Shown here: one piece after another, positions 27,091 to 37,300 of the stretch
Numbering within the stretch: the stretch's first letter is position 1
Layout of the letters: the number at the start of each line of letters is the position of its first letter
DNA from: Acinetobacter sp. ANC 3781
GTDB taxonomy: Bacteria > Pseudomonadota > Gammaproteobacteria > Pseudomonadales > Moraxellaceae
DNA length: 64,000 nt
Reading direction: 5' to 3'
NCBI RefSeq assembly: GCF_004331285.1
Contig: NZ_SJOH01000006.1
Location: forward strand, 1-64,000
The notes under the pieces: generated by a model
Seen by the model: the letters and a program-made list of their open reading frames with translations, nothing else
The model's database searches: none
What the model was told of the DNA's origin: nothing
Translations under genes and position numbers: made by a program

Positions 27091-27585
27091 TTAATTTGCT
27101 GAATTTTCAGGCATTTCATAACGAATTTGATTGATATACCACTGTTTCTTACCTAAGGGAGTTAGCACCTCAACTTCATCATTGACTTGTTTTCCGAGCA
27201 AGGCACGTGCCATAGGCGAATCAATCGAAATATGCTGTGGATGATGATCATAAATTTCATCCACACCAACAATACGTAAAGTTTTTTGGTCGCCTTCTTC
27301 ATTCTCAATTTCCACCCAAGCGCCAAAATAAATTTTTCCTTCTTGTTCAGGTGAAAAATCAATAATTTTAAGCTCTTCTAAACGCTTGCCCAAGTAACGA
27401 ACACGACGGTCGATCTTACGTAAAATTTGTTTATTGTACTGGTAGTCAGCATTTTCCGATCTATCGCCCAGACTCGCCGCCCAGTTTACTTTTTTGGTAA
27501 TTTCTGGTCGCTCTTCATGCCACAAATGTTGTAATTCTGCGACTAATTTATCATGCCCAGAACGTGTAATTAAGTTAGATTTCAT
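27091..27585 (-). CDS. greB: transcription elongation factor GreB
   Basis: 164 residues. GreB rescues backtracked RNA polymerase by stimulating transcript cleavage through the secondary channel. The N-terminal coiled-coil has the tip region GDRSENADYQYNKQILRKID (acidic Asp-Glu at the tip), and the C-terminal FKBP-like domain ends with the conserved ISIDSPMARALLGKQVNDEV. WHEERPEITKKVNWAASLGD distinguishes it from GreA, which is at 58252. A second paralogue in one window is normal for the genus. Its ATG faces the divergent transglycosylase region. Confidence 0.93.
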   Translation of the reverse strand: MKSNLITRSGHDKLVAELQHLWHEERPEITKKVNWAASLGDRSENADYQYNKQILRKIDRRVRYLGKRLEELKIIDFSPEQEGKIYFGAWVEIENEEGDQKTLRIVGVDEIYDHHPQHISIDSPMARALLGKQVNDEVEVLTPLGKKQWYINQIRYEMPENSAN

Positions 27586-27731
27586 AGTCTCTTTTGATAT
27601 TTTACTGACATTTTGTTTACAAGAATGGCCTATTTTATCCGCTATTTACACATAACTAAAGTTTATAAAATTAATTCTTCAATTAAATTAATTCCTTATG
27701 TTACATACCTCCAAAAACTTTAGTACAAAAT
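27586..27731. other. greB upstream region
   Basis: AT-rich region with no gene; presumably holds the greB promoter, but no boxes stand out. Confidence 0.35.
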
Positions 27732-27760
27732 TTGACAAGTTTATTTTTCACCCTTATTAT
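27732..27760 (+). promoter_or_regulatory. near-consensus sigma-70 promoter for transglycosylase gene
   Basis: TTGACA at 27732-27737, a 17-base spacer and TATTAT at 27755-27760. Transcription would start near 27767, leaving a leader of about 185 bases before the ATG at 27951. Confidence 0.75.
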
Positions 27761-27950
27761 TCGCGCATGTTCTCAAATCGTCTATTTTTTAATCTATGTA
27801 GAAATTCTACATTATTCTCCTTTTAATCCAATGTCATTTTTGAATGACGTCATGACTGCCCTACCCTTATTGAATTTATCAAACTTGAAGAAGCTTGAGG
27901 CATGTGCGCCTTTGCTTTTTAGGGCATAAATTACTTGTAGCGGAGACAAC

Positions 27951-29060
27951 ATGCACAGTAGTTCAACTTCTGGAGTGAGGCTTTGCCTTAACTCTTTAAA
28001 ATCTTCTCTCTCATTAAAAATTCTTGCATTCAGTACCTTGTTAATCCCGTTTCACAGTATTAATGCAAGTAAATCGTCCCAGTACGATTCTGTAGTTAAC
28101 GGCAAGCAACTCACCGTCGTTTCAGTCGAAAATTCGACCACCGTATTTAAAGATGGTGCGCATCTACATGGTTTTGGTTATGACTTGGCACGCAACTATG
28201 CCAACAGCTTAAATGTTAAGCTGATCTTTAGAACCGTACCGGATAATGCGACTGCACTCAAATGGGTATCCCAAGGTAAAGCCAACTTTGCCATGACCAC
28301 CGCAAATCTCAGTTCAATTGAACAGAAGCGTTTAACTTCTTTTTCTGCAACTTGTGGTGATATGGGCAGCTTGAAACAGAATGGCTTGAATACCAACCTG
28401 AACTGGGTGTTTAAACATGCAGATGATCCACTCACCCAAACTGCGAGTGGTTTTGTCTGCAAAGGCAAACAATCGGGTGCAATTCGACAACTTGCTTCAT
28501 TCTATAACCAGAATGTAGTAGAAGAACAAGCTTGGGATACTATTCAGCGTGATCTGAATAAGCGTATGCCGATTTATAAAGCCAGCTTTAAAACTACTGC
28601 AGCTAAATATGATTTAGACTGGCATCTGTTAGCAGCGATTGGTTATCAGGAGTCTTACCTGAAACCTAATTCCGTCTCGCCTACTGGTGTGCGTGGTTTA
28701 ATGATGCTCACCAACAATACCGCAAAGGCTATGGGGGTCAGTAACCGAACTGATCCTACCCAAAGTATTGAAGGTGGAGCAAAATATTACGACCAGATGT
28801 TAAGCCGCTATTCAGACGTACCTTTTCCTGACCGCAACTGGTACGCACTTGTGGCTTATAATATGGGGCCAGGTGCAGTAAATCAGATTCAGAAACGCAT
28901 TCGGGCACAAGGTAAAAACCCAAACAACTGGGTTAATCTGTACAGTTATTTGGATAAAAATAAGGCCAGTAATGGACGTTATCGTCAAGCAGTACAATAT
29001 GTGACACGTATTCGTGCCTATTTAGAACATATTAAAACTTCAGAGTTAGTGAATATTTAA
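27951..29060 (+). CDS. MltF-like lytic transglycosylase
   Basis: 369 residues. A signal sequence (SLSLKILAFSTLLIPFHSIN) is followed by a partial solute-binding-like domain (about residues 55-130) and an SLT lysozyme-like domain from about residue 205. Catalytic Glu234 lies in AAIGYQESYLKP; GVRGLMMLT and VAYNMGPGAVNQI are the other SLT motifs. MltF cleaves peptidoglycan glycans in the periplasm. The SBP-like part is shorter than in E. coli MltF. Ribosome site GCGGAG is close to the ATG. Expressed from the promoter at 27732 with a long leader; terminated at 29075-29106. Confidence 0.88.
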   Translation: MHSSSTSGVRLCLNSLKSSLSLKILAFSTLLIPFHSINASKSSQYDSVVNGKQLTVVSVENSTTVFKDGAHLHGFGYDLARNYANSLNVKLIFRTVPDNATALKWVSQGKANFAMTTANLSSIEQKRLTSFSATCGDMGSLKQNGLNTNLNWVFKHADDPLTQTASGFVCKGKQSGAIRQLASFYNQNVVEEQAWDTIQRDLNKRMPIYKASFKTTAAKYDLDWHLLAAIGYQESYLKPNSVSPTGVRGLMMLTNNTAKAMGVSNRTDPTQSIEGGAKYYDQMLSRYSDVPFPDRNWYALVAYNMGPGAVNQIQKRIRAQGKNPNNWVNLYSYLDKNKASNGRYRQAVQYVTRIRAYLEHIKTSELVNI

Positions 29061-29074
29061 TATATCCTAGATAT

Positions 29075-29106
29075 AAAAAAAGCTTACCTTTGGGTAAGCT
29101 TTTTTT
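29075..29106. terminator. bidirectional terminator, transglycosylase / SCP2 gene
   Basis: AAAAAAGCTTACC and GGTAAGCTTTTTT pair around a TTTG loop between convergent genes. Confidence 0.88.
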
Positions 29107-29120
29107 ATGCTTAAAATTTG

Positions 29121-29504
29121 TTAAGTTGTTTGCTCAAGCACTTTCTTAAATAAATCTTTTTGTTCTTGGCTTGGCTTGGCAGTTTGTAAAGCCATCAATT
29201 GTGACATATCACCTTGAACCTTAATTTTCCCGGTCATAAAGGCTTGCATAGCAGCAGCCATATCAAATTCCAGGAATACTTTACGAAGGGTTTCACCATC
29301 CATATTCAAAGTGGTTTTGGCATTTGGAGATAAACCTTTTTTGATTGCCCCACCATCCAAAGACAATTCTGTATTGCCTTGTACATCTGTAACCACCAAG
29401 TTAATTGCTAAATTTGCCAATGCAGGTGGCAAGTTTAAATCACCCGCTTGCGCAGTTAAGGTTTCTACAGTTGAAAACCAATCATCAGTTAAAAAGGTAG
29501 GCAT
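29121..29504 (-). CDS. SCP2 sterol-binding domain protein
   Basis: 127 residues forming one SCP-2 fold: VVTDVQGNTELSLDGGAIKK, then KTTLNMDGETLRKVFLEFDM and AMQAFMTGKIKVQGDMSQLMAL are the typical order. Bacterial single-domain SCP2 proteins bind lipids or acyl chains in the cytosol; the ligand is unknown. No partner gene is nearby; it is convergent with the transglycosylase gene and well separated from ttcA. Confidence 0.9.
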   Translation of the reverse strand: MPTFLTDDWFSTVETLTAQAGDLNLPPALANLAINLVVTDVQGNTELSLDGGAIKKGLSPNAKTTLNMDGETLRKVFLEFDMAAAMQAFMTGKIKVQGDMSQLMALQTAKPSQEQKDLFKKVLEQTT

Positions 29505-29679
29505 GATCTTTCCTCAATTTATTCGTTCATTTGTGTCGCCTATCCAGACAACATCTTTGTGAAGCTATTTATGCTTGAGGATTGTTATAGCATGTAAAAT
29601 TGTTTTCTGCTTAAAGTTTTTTGCACGATACGTTCAATTTTTATATTTCTAATACATTATTTAACTGAATCAAATATAT

Positions 29680-29711
29680 AAATAGACACCAATCCTAAAA
29701 CTGATGTCTAC
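29680..29711 (-). terminator. terminator after ttcA
   Basis: TAGACA and TGTCTA form a 6-bp stem around a 16-base loop, about 10 bases past the ttcA stop, followed on the minus strand by an AT-rich, T-containing run. Confidence 0.45.
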
Positions 29712-29719
29712 CACAACGA

Positions 29720-30640
29720 TTATTCAGCAGCAAAGCCTAAGTTCACCATATTAATACGTTTGCTTTGCGGTTCCTCTTCTGTTGAACAGCTACCGGTAAA
29801 ATCAATTTCACGTTGTTCATCTAAAGCTTCAAAGTCGAACAGTTCACGATCGGCCAGTTGCGAAGGCGATACATTTTGCATGGCACCGAAAATACTATGT
29901 AAACGCTTCGGATACTGTGCATCCCATTCACGCAACATATTATTAATCATGGCACGCTGTAAATTTTCCTGTGAACCACACAAGTTACACGGAATAATCG
30001 GGAACTGACGCATTTCTGCATATTTAATAATATCTTTTTCTTCCACATACGCCAGTGGACGAATCAGAATATTTTTCTTGTCAGATGACAACAGTTTTGG
30101 TGGCATAGCTTTTAAGCTACCGCCATGAAACAGATTCAAGAAGAAAGTTGCCATAATGTCATCACGGTGATGACCTAAAGCTACTTTGGTCGCGCCAATT
30201 TCTTGGGCAAAGCCATATAAGGAACCACGACGTAAACGCGAGCAAACCGCACAATAGGTTTTACCTTCAGGGGTCAGCTTTTTGGTAATGCTGTAGGTGT
30301 CTTTTTCCAGAATGTAATATGGAATGTTATTTTCTTCCAGATAACGTGGTAAGACATCTTCAGGAAAACCTGGCTGCTTTTGGTCTAGGTTCACCGCAAC
30401 AACATCAAAGTTTACGGGTGCAATCCGTTTGAACTGCAACATTATGTCCAGTAAGGTATAACTGTCTTTACCACCAGAAATACATACCATCACCTTGTCA
30501 CCTTCTTCGATCATTTTAAAATCACGAATGGCATGACCGACTTGGCGGCGAAGCTTTTTCAACAAACGGTAATATGCCGAACTTGTTGGCAGTTCTGGTT
30601 TGAAATTAAATCCTTGTTCGGACTCAACTGGCGAGTACAT
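29720..30640 (-). CDS. ttcA: tRNA 2-thiocytidine(32) synthetase TtcA
   Basis: 306 residues. TtcA thiolates cytidine 32 of certain tRNAs using ATP and an iron-sulfur cluster. The PP-loop SGGKDS is at residues 55-60; the cluster ligands Cys130-x-x-Cys133 (CAVC) and the pair CNLC (Cys218, Cys221) are all present. [19 protein letters not shown] is the family centre. The protein is complete and monocistronic on the minus strand. The acidic C-terminal tail ([15 protein letters not shown]) is longer than needed for activity. Confidence 0.95.
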   Translation of the reverse strand: MYSPVESEQGFNFKPELPTSSAYYRLLKKLRRQVGHAIRDFKMIEEGDKVMVCISGGKDSYTLLDIMLQFKRIAPVNFDVVAVNLDQKQPGFPEDVLPRYLEENNIPYYILEKDTYSITKKLTPEGKTYCAVCSRLRRGSLYGFAQEIGATKVALGHHRDDIMATFFLNLFHGGSLKAMPPKLLSSDKKNILIRPLAYVEEKDIIKYAEMRQFPIIPCNLCGSQENLQRAMINNMLREWDAQYPKRLHSIFGAMQNVSPSQLADRELFDFEALDEQREIDFTGSCSTEEEPQSKRINMVNLGFAAE

Positions 30641-31139
30641 AGACGAGATTTACCCATAAATAAAAATACCGCGCAATTTTAGCCGATTCAGAGTTAACAA
30701 GCACCAAAAGAATGTAAATTCTGAAAATTGATCTTCATTGTCATTTTCACGTAATCAAGCAAGTGTTATTTTAGACGTTAGAGTTCAAATTTTATGCACA
30801 ACGCTTACCAATTGTACTTTTCCACAGTTGTCCACAAAACCTGTGGATAACTTTGTGGATTTCAAAAGGCTTGACAAGGTGTCTGTCCTATTATTTAAGG
30901 CTTCTATTTAAATTGATCATTTTTTAATCAATTTAAATATTATTAATAATCAGTATGTTATTAGTGTCAAGTTATCCTGATTAAAAAAAAATTAAAATAT
31001 TTTTTGATTACTCTCTCTACAATTAGCACTTGCTTTTTACAAACTTGTTGAGAAATTAATTCTACAAAGCTTTTTATTCTGTTTTTTTTTGTTAAACTCC
31101 TGTTGAACTGTTTGGAGCAGATTTTTTCTAAATAAAAAA
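30641..31139. other. intergenic region with clustered DnaA-box-like sites
   Basis: About 500 bases between divergent ttcA and a transglycosylase gene. Four DnaA-box-like 9-mers sit in 45 bases (30818-30862): TTTTCCACA, TTGTCCACA, a perfect TTATCCACA on the minus strand, and a degenerate one. Directly right is a TTGACA at 30871-30876 with no well-spaced -10. The rest is AT-rich. No gene is supported; a minus-strand open frame at 30967-31206 looks random. Confidence 0.6.
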
Positions 31140-32006
31140 ATGAAAAATAACCTTGTAAGTATCGGTCTTTATTTGTTGGGGTATGTAACAGTTGGTTTGG
31201 TTGCATCGAGCAGTTATGCCGGTCAAACTATTTATCAGTTAAAAGAGTCAAATGGAACTACCTTGCTCACCAATAAACAGAGCCGCTATAGCCATTTGAA
31301 AGTAGAAAAAAAGACTTACTACCCTGACAGTAATATGCATAGTTATAGTAACTGGGGAAGTTCAGAAGCTTCAGTTTTGCCCAGCTACAGTCGAAATAAA
31401 AATGCATTTGACCCGATTATTAAACAAGCAGCATCGCAACATGGCATTTCTGAAGGCTTGATTAAAGCAGTCATGCATACTGAATCCGGTTTTAACGTCA
31501 ATGCACGTTCTCCAGTCGGTGCACAAGGATTAATGCAACTGATGCCAGCAACGGCGCGACGCTTTAATGTTTCAAATGCTTATGATCCTCATCAAAATAT
31601 TATGGGGGGGGCAAAATATTTGTCTTGGTTAATGAAACGCTTTAACGGTAATACCTCCCTGGTTTTAGCCAGTTATAATGCGGGTGAAGGCAATGTTGCC
31701 AAATATGGCGGCATCCCTCCCTTTAAAGAAACGCAGGATTATGTAAGACGGGTCAGCAGTCGTTATAGCAACTTATACTCTAGTGGAATTGCTGGCAGTA
31801 ACGGTTCAAGTAGCGACTCCTACTCGAATAATGCAAAAATTATTGCGCAATCTTCCCCTGATGAGTCTTCTTCCAGCTCGACACCGCACTATAGCGCGCA
31901 ACGCCAAATTATTATGGCCTCTGATGGGAGTTTTACGGACGCACCTATAGGCTCTTACGCCACGGCACATGCCACGGCTTCAGCAAAAATTTCAATTAGC
32001 GACTAA
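31140..32006 (+). CDS. SLT-family lytic transglycosylase
   Basis: 288 residues. The signal peptide ends SYA at residue 27. After an about 60-residue region (IYQLKESNGTTLLTNKQ, resembling short DUF4124-type starts) comes one SLT domain: catalytic Glu115 in KAVMHTESGFNVNA, then GAQGLMQLMPATARRF and VLASYNAGEGNVAKYGG. Such enzymes cleave peptidoglycan strands in the periplasm. The C-terminal 60 residues are Ser-rich and probably disordered. No clear ribosome site lies before the ATG. Upstream region carries the DnaA-box-like cluster. Confidence 0.88.
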   Translation: MKNNLVSIGLYLLGYVTVGLVASSSYAGQTIYQLKESNGTTLLTNKQSRYSHLKVEKKTYYPDSNMHSYSNWGSSEASVLPSYSRNKNAFDPIIKQAASQHGISEGLIKAVMHTESGFNVNARSPVGAQGLMQLMPATARRFNVSNAYDPHQNIMGGAKYLSWLMKRFNGNTSLVLASYNAGEGNVAKYGGIPPFKETQDYVRRVSSRYSNLYSSGIAGSNGSSSDSYSNNAKIIAQSSPDESSSSSTPHYSAQRQIIMASDGSFTDAPIGSYATAHATASAKISISD

Positions 32007-32148
32007 TAAAGTCATTTTTTTAATCCGCCTCATCCAACAGAATTACTTATTTTTCTTCTTGAATTTTTAAGACTTACACCTCATATTTACTAACATGATT
32101 TTTGATTCATAAATCAGATTATTTTTTTATTATAAGAGGATTCTCTCA

Positions 32149-33054
32149 ATGATGCGGATTGGTTTGTTCTTGCTTACCAACCTCGCGGTACTGGTTGTAG
32201 CTGGCATTATTTTGTCACTCTTCGGTGTCGGTAGTTACCATGGCGCGGGTGGCTTAAATCTAGGCAACCTATTGGTCATCTGTTTTGTCTTCGGTATGGT
32301 TGGTTCTCTCATTTCCCTGTTCATGTCAAAATGGATGGCGAAAAAAACTACTGGGACAGAATTAATTGACCCAAATGCGCCTCGTAACCAAGCAGAAGCA
32401 TGGTTATTACAAGAAATTGCGCAATTGTCGCAACGCGCTGGTATTAACATGCCAGAAGTGGGTATTTTCCCTTCTTATCAGTCCAATGCTTTTGCCACAG
32501 GTTGGAACAAAAACGACGCTTTAGTAGCCGTTTCAACGGGTTTACTCGAACGAATGAACAAAGACGAACTTCGTGCGGTACTTGCGCATGAAATTGGTCA
32601 CGTTGCCAATGGTGACATGGTGACCCTTGCCTTGATCCAAGGTGTGGTCAATGCCTTCGTGATGTTCTTTGCACGTGTCGTTGGTGACTTTATTGACCGT
32701 AATGTGTTTGGTCGTGAAGACGGCGAAGCACCGGGTCTGGCCTACTTCGGTATTACCATCGTCCTGGATATCGTGTTTGGTATTTTGGCATCTTCTATTG
32801 TCATGTGGTTCTCGCGTCAGCGTGAATATCGTGCCGATGAAGCGGGTGCTCGTTTAGCCGGTAAACAAGCCATGATTTCTGCATTATTACGTTTACAGGC
32901 AGAATCAGAATTGCCTGATCAAATGCCTAAAGAAATGAAAGCATTTGCAATTGCGGAAGGTAAGGAAGAAGGGTTCAGCTTGGCAGCTTTATTCCAGACC
33001 CACCCAACGATTGAACAACGTGTAGCTGCCCTACATCAGCTTAACTGCCCATAA
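32149..33054 (+). CDS. htpX: membrane metalloprotease HtpX
   Basis: 301 residues. HtpX is an inner-membrane zinc protease that clears misfolded membrane proteins. Two N-terminal membrane segments (about 5-25 and 40-60), the HEIGH zinc motif at 147-151, two further hydrophobic stretches and the downstream [10 protein letters not shown] region with the third zinc ligand are all visible. AGAGGATTC precedes the ATG. Usually induced in envelope or heat stress; no regulator is adjacent. Complete. Confidence 0.95.
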   Translation: MMRIGLFLLTNLAVLVVAGIILSLFGVGSYHGAGGLNLGNLLVICFVFGMVGSLISLFMSKWMAKKTTGTELIDPNAPRNQAEAWLLQEIAQLSQRAGINMPEVGIFPSYQSNAFATGWNKNDALVAVSTGLLERMNKDELRAVLAHEIGHVANGDMVTLALIQGVVNAFVMFFARVVGDFIDRNVFGREDGEAPGLAYFGITIVLDIVFGILASSIVMWFSRQREYRADEAGARLAGKQAMISALLRLQAESELPDQMPKEMKAFAIAEGKEEGFSLAALFQTHPTIEQRVAALHQLNCP

Positions 33055-33095
33055 TATGGTTTGATTAAAAATATTGGTTAATTAAATTGAATATC

Positions 33096-33122
33096 AAAAA
33101 GTCTCCACATGGAGGCTTTTTT
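33096..33122. terminator. bidirectional terminator, htpX / VOC gene
   Basis: AAAAAGTCTCC and GGAGGCTTTTTT pair around an ACAT loop (one mismatch), overlapping the start of the convergent gene's stop region. Confidence 0.8.
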
Positions 33123-33471
33123 AATGCTGCTGAATACAACGCAACAGACTGCCGTTGATATCAATAACACAGAACATCTCTATTTCAGTTAAGTGTTCTA
33201 TAGCAGTGATTCGTGCTAGTGCAAATGCAGACCAATTTAAACCCTGCCACGCATGATAAAGTGCTGCCAAATCCTGAACACGAATACACGCACTATGCCA
33301 AGAAGTTTCTGGCTCCAGCTCGGGATGATGGAAAAACTCTAAACTCAAACTACCCCGATTTAGAATCAGCCATTCTTTTGATTGATGCAAACATTGAAAA
33401 CCGAGCATACGATAAAAATCACAAGTTTCTTCAACATTGATTGCAGGTAAGTTTGCAGCAATATAATCCAT
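33121..33471 (-). CDS. VOC-family (glyoxalase/bleomycin-resistance fold) protein
   Basis: 116 residues in the bleomycin-resistance-protein layout: NLPAINVEETCDFYRMLGF near the start, LSLEFFHHPELEPETS, and VIDINGSLLRCIQQH at the end. Small proteins of this size are often bleomycin or antibiotic binders or metabolic isomerases; the ligand cannot be predicted. Directly precedes (11 bases left of) a 204-residue gene on the same strand, so the two may be co-transcribed. Confidence 0.8.
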   Translation of the reverse strand: MDYIAANLPAINVEETCDFYRMLGFQCLHQSKEWLILNRGSLSLEFFHHPELEPETSWHSACIRVQDLAALYHAWQGLNWSAFALARITAIEHLTEIEMFCVIDINGSLLRCIQQH

Positions 33472-33490
33472 AGATTTTACCCACTAAAAA

Positions 33491-34081
33491 TCAAAAAGTA
33501 TTCATAGCCTGAAACCATTGCCATAACCAGCTCAAACCGAACCACATCGCAATCAGCATCAATACTAAAACGATTGTACCTAAAAGATCAGGAATATGTA
33601 ACCACAACCAAGCTACCACAGGATTTCGCCAAAAAGCCGAGTTCTGCTGTTTACGCTCTAAACTTTCATGCAGAAATGGATGAACCACATGTAAATCACT
33701 ACCAATCTGGTATTCCTCTCGGATATGCTCATGCACAATCGCTAAAGCTTTACGACTGGGACGAATAAAAACGTCAAAAACCGTTCCTACTACAGGGACA
33801 AAACCCACCACTGCATCCAGCATAGCCAGTTTCATCACCGGATTAAGCTTGCTTTGTGGTACCCCTATTTGCTTAGCCTTATAAATGGCATAACAGGTCA
33901 AGACAAAACCTGCGACATCTCCGGCAATGGGAATCGTACTTAAAGCAGCATCTGCCCCGACGCCTTGTTTAGTAAACGGAATACGTACCACAGAGTCCAT
34001 CATATTGGCAAACTTGGCTAAATCCCGTTCGAGGCGTACAACTTCTTGCTGACTGAGTTTTTTTTGTTGTTGCTCTGGCAT
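33491..34081 (-). CDS. DUF4112 membrane protein
   Basis: About 196 residues. The family core is DAALSTIPIAGDVAGFVLTC, MLDAVVGFVPVVGTVFDVF and a following basic stretch. Near the C-terminus is a long hydrophobic helix (LLGTIVLVLMLIAMWFGLSW). Function of DUF4112 is unknown. An in-frame ATG at 34105 adds 8 residues without a ribosome site; ATG 34081 has AAGG, though spaced only about 3 bases, so the start is uncertain. Upstream of the VOC gene on the same strand. Confidence 0.8.
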   Translation of the reverse strand: MPEQQQKKLSQQEVVRLERDLAKFANMMDSVVRIPFTKQGVGADAALSTIPIAGDVAGFVLTCYAIYKAKQIGVPQSKLNPVMKLAMLDAVVGFVPVVGTVFDVFIRPSRKALAIVHEHIREEYQIGSDLHVVHPFLHESLERKQQNSAFWRNPVVAWLWLHIPDLLGTIVLVLMLIAMWFGLSWLWQWFQAMNTF

Positions 34082-34332
34082 AAGCCTTAATTCCCAGGAA
34101 AGCATTATCTAAACACTTGAGATTACATCATATCTTTTCTTATCGCTGTGTATCGATATGATTAATACAGCAGTTCAATGATCGAAAATGACAAATAAGG
34201 ATGAATAACCAGACTCCTATATTTGCCCATATGACTTTTTATCATCTGGCTGCTGCTGCATGGCTCATAACTGCAGCACCCCTCACCCAATAAGCATCTT
34301 TAAGATCATACTTATGAGATGATGGAGATTGT

Positions 34333-37300
34333 TTAAGATTCCTGTTGAGCTTTGCCTTTAAATACAGTTCGGATCAGAACATACATAAATGGAATAAAAA
34401 TCAGCACCAACACGGTCGCAAAAATTACCCCACCTAAAACACTCACTCCAATTTCCTGGCGGCTAGCAGCCCCTGCACCAAAGGCAAAGACCAATGGAAT
34501 TACCCCTGCACCAAAGGCAAGCGAAGTCATCAGAATTGGACGCAAACGCAGGCTTGCACCTTCCAAGGCGGCTTCAATCACACTGCGCCCCTGATCCTGA
34601 GCCAGCGATGCAAACTCAACAATTAAGATGGCATTTTTACACGACAGGCCAATGGTGGTGAGCAGAGCAATCTGGAAATAAATGTCGTTGGGAAAACCGA
34701 CAAAATAGCTGAACAGGATATTTCCGCCAATCCCTAAAGGAATGGCACTCATCACAGCACTAGGAATTGACCAGCTTTCATAAAGTGCAGCCAAGCACAG
34801 GAAAATAAAGCCAATTGAGATCAGATACAGCAACAAGGCCTGATTACTGGACTGTTTTTCTTCATAAGATAAACCGCTCCATGCCACATCAATACCGGGC
34901 TGCTGTCCAACCAGTTTGGCAACATCTTGCATGGCGAGGCCTGAACTCACATCTTTTGCAGTATCGGCTTCCATTTGCAGCGCGGTATACCCCATATAAC
35001 GGTTCACTACTTCAGGCCCCCCACTCCAGGTCACATTGGCAAAATTGCTAAATGACACCATTTGATTTACATCATTGCGCACATACCAATACTGCAAATC
35101 TTCAGGCTTGGACCGGAATTCGACATCCCCCTGCATCATCACGCGTTTAATCCGGCCACGATCAATAAAGTCATTGATATAACTGCCGCCCCAGGCACTG
35201 GACAAGGTACTGTTAATTGCAGATTGTGAGAGTCCGTTGGCCATAGCCAGTTTTTGGTCTACATTAACTTTCAGTTCGGCTTTATCCGGATTGGAACGTT
35301 TATCCAGATTTTCAAAAGTGGAATATTGCTTTGCCTGTTCCTGAAGTTGCTTAAATTGAGTGTCCAAAAATTGACGTCCCTGACCATTAACATCGCGAAT
35401 CCAAAAATCCAGTCCATCAGTTTGACCTAAACCACTGACCGAAGATGGCATGCTGACGTTAATTTGTGCATTGGGGTTTTTTTTGAAATATTTTAAAGCA
35501 CGTTCGCGAATTGCTTGTGCCGAGTTTTCTTTACCAGAACGCTCATCCCAATGTTTTAAGGCAATAAAACCCTGACCCAGATTCTGTCCCGTGCCGGAAA
35601 AATTACGTCCATAGCGAATCATCACTAAATTCACGTTATCTTTTTCATGTTCCAGAAAATATTGTCGAATCTGTTCACCAATTTCACGGCTTTTCGACAT
35701 CGGTGCACCATCGACCAATTTAAACTGTACGCTTAAAATGCCTTGGTCTTCACTTGGAATAAAACTGGTCGGTAAGGCACGATAAAATAAAGCAAAAACA
35801 CTGATGAGTGCGGCAAAAATGACTAAGCAAATCGCTTTATGCTGAATGGTAAGAGTAGATAATTTTAAATAACGATGTTTTAAAGCATCCAATTTTTGAT
35901 TAAACCACAGCGCCCATTTGGCCGGTTGTGGATTGGGCTTTAAAATCAGTGCACATAAAGCAGGCGTTAAAATAAGAGCAACGGCCAGAGATAAGGCCAT
36001 GGCTGCAACCAAGGTAATTGAGAATTGGCGGTAAATTACTCCGGTTGAGCCACCAAAAAATGCCATGGGAATAAATACAGCAGTCAGCACCAAGGTAATC
36101 CCGATCAATGCACCACTAATTTCTTGCATGGACTCTATCGACGCTTGTTTCGCCGTTAATTGCTTTTCATGCATCAAGCGCTCGACGTTTTCAACCACCA
36201 CAATGGCATCATCAACCAAGAGTCCAATCGCCAGTACCAAAGCAAATAAAGTTAGGGTATTAATGCTCATCCCTAGCACATAGAGCACAGCCATGGTACC
36301 TAAAATGACCACAGGTACGGTAATGGCAGGAATAAGTGTCGCTCGCCAGTTTTGCAGGAAGATGAACATCACTACAATTACCAGCAATATGGCTTCAAAC
36401 AGTGTTTTGACTACTTCCTTAATGGACTCTTGTACAAAGGGAGTATTATCGCGTGGATAAACCAGTTTGTAGCCTTCAGGCAATTGTGTCGAAAGACGAT
36501 CGACCTCCGCTTTAATTAAGGCTGAAGTGGCCAAAGCATTCGCACCCGAAGCTAAGGAAATCCCCATTCCGGCAGATTCAAAACCATTAATGGTATTGAA
36601 TGATTGATAATTTTCTGCACCTAACTCAATACGTGCGACATCTTTTAAATAGATAAAACTTCCATCGCGGGCAGATTTGACAATAATATTTTCAAATTCA
36701 GGCACGGTTTTTAAACGTGAGCCTGAAGTCACTTTAGCATTTAGGTATTGGTCTTTGAGAGTGGGTAAATCACCAATTGCCCCAGCAGCGACTTGGGTAT
36801 TTTGTGCTTCGATTGCTGCCCGAATATCACTGGGCATTAAATTGTATTGTTTTAATTTTAAGGGATTTAACCAAATCCGCATTGCATATTGCGAACCAAA
36901 AACATCAACTTCACCCACGCCTTCAATGCGCGCCAGCTCTTCTTCCAAATGCGTCATCATATAATCTGACAGTGCAATATTGTCACTTTTACCCGAGGCG
37001 TCGTACAAGCCAATCACCATATGGGTATCGCCAAGGGACTTAAATACATTCACCCCCTGACGTTGTACATCCTCAGGTAAACGATTCACTACCCCGTTAA
37101 TTGCATTTTGTACTTGAACTTGTGCGGTATCAGGATCTGTGCCATTTTCAAAACTAATGCTGATTCGACTACGACCCGATGAATCACTACTTGAACTAAA
37201 ATAAAGCAGATGATCAATACCTTTAATTTGTTGTTCTAAAACTTGGGTAACACTTTCTTCGACTGTTTCTGCTGAAGCACCATTATAGGTTGCACTCACC

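Noticed and set aside
30818..30862. chromosome replication origin
   Set aside because: DnaA-like boxes occur, but dnaA, dnaN, gidA or rpmH are absent, and no AT-rich 13-mer array beside them is clear.
30967..31206. 79-codon minus-strand open frame
   Set aside because: Overlaps the transglycosylase start in antisense and no family or ribosome site is visible.
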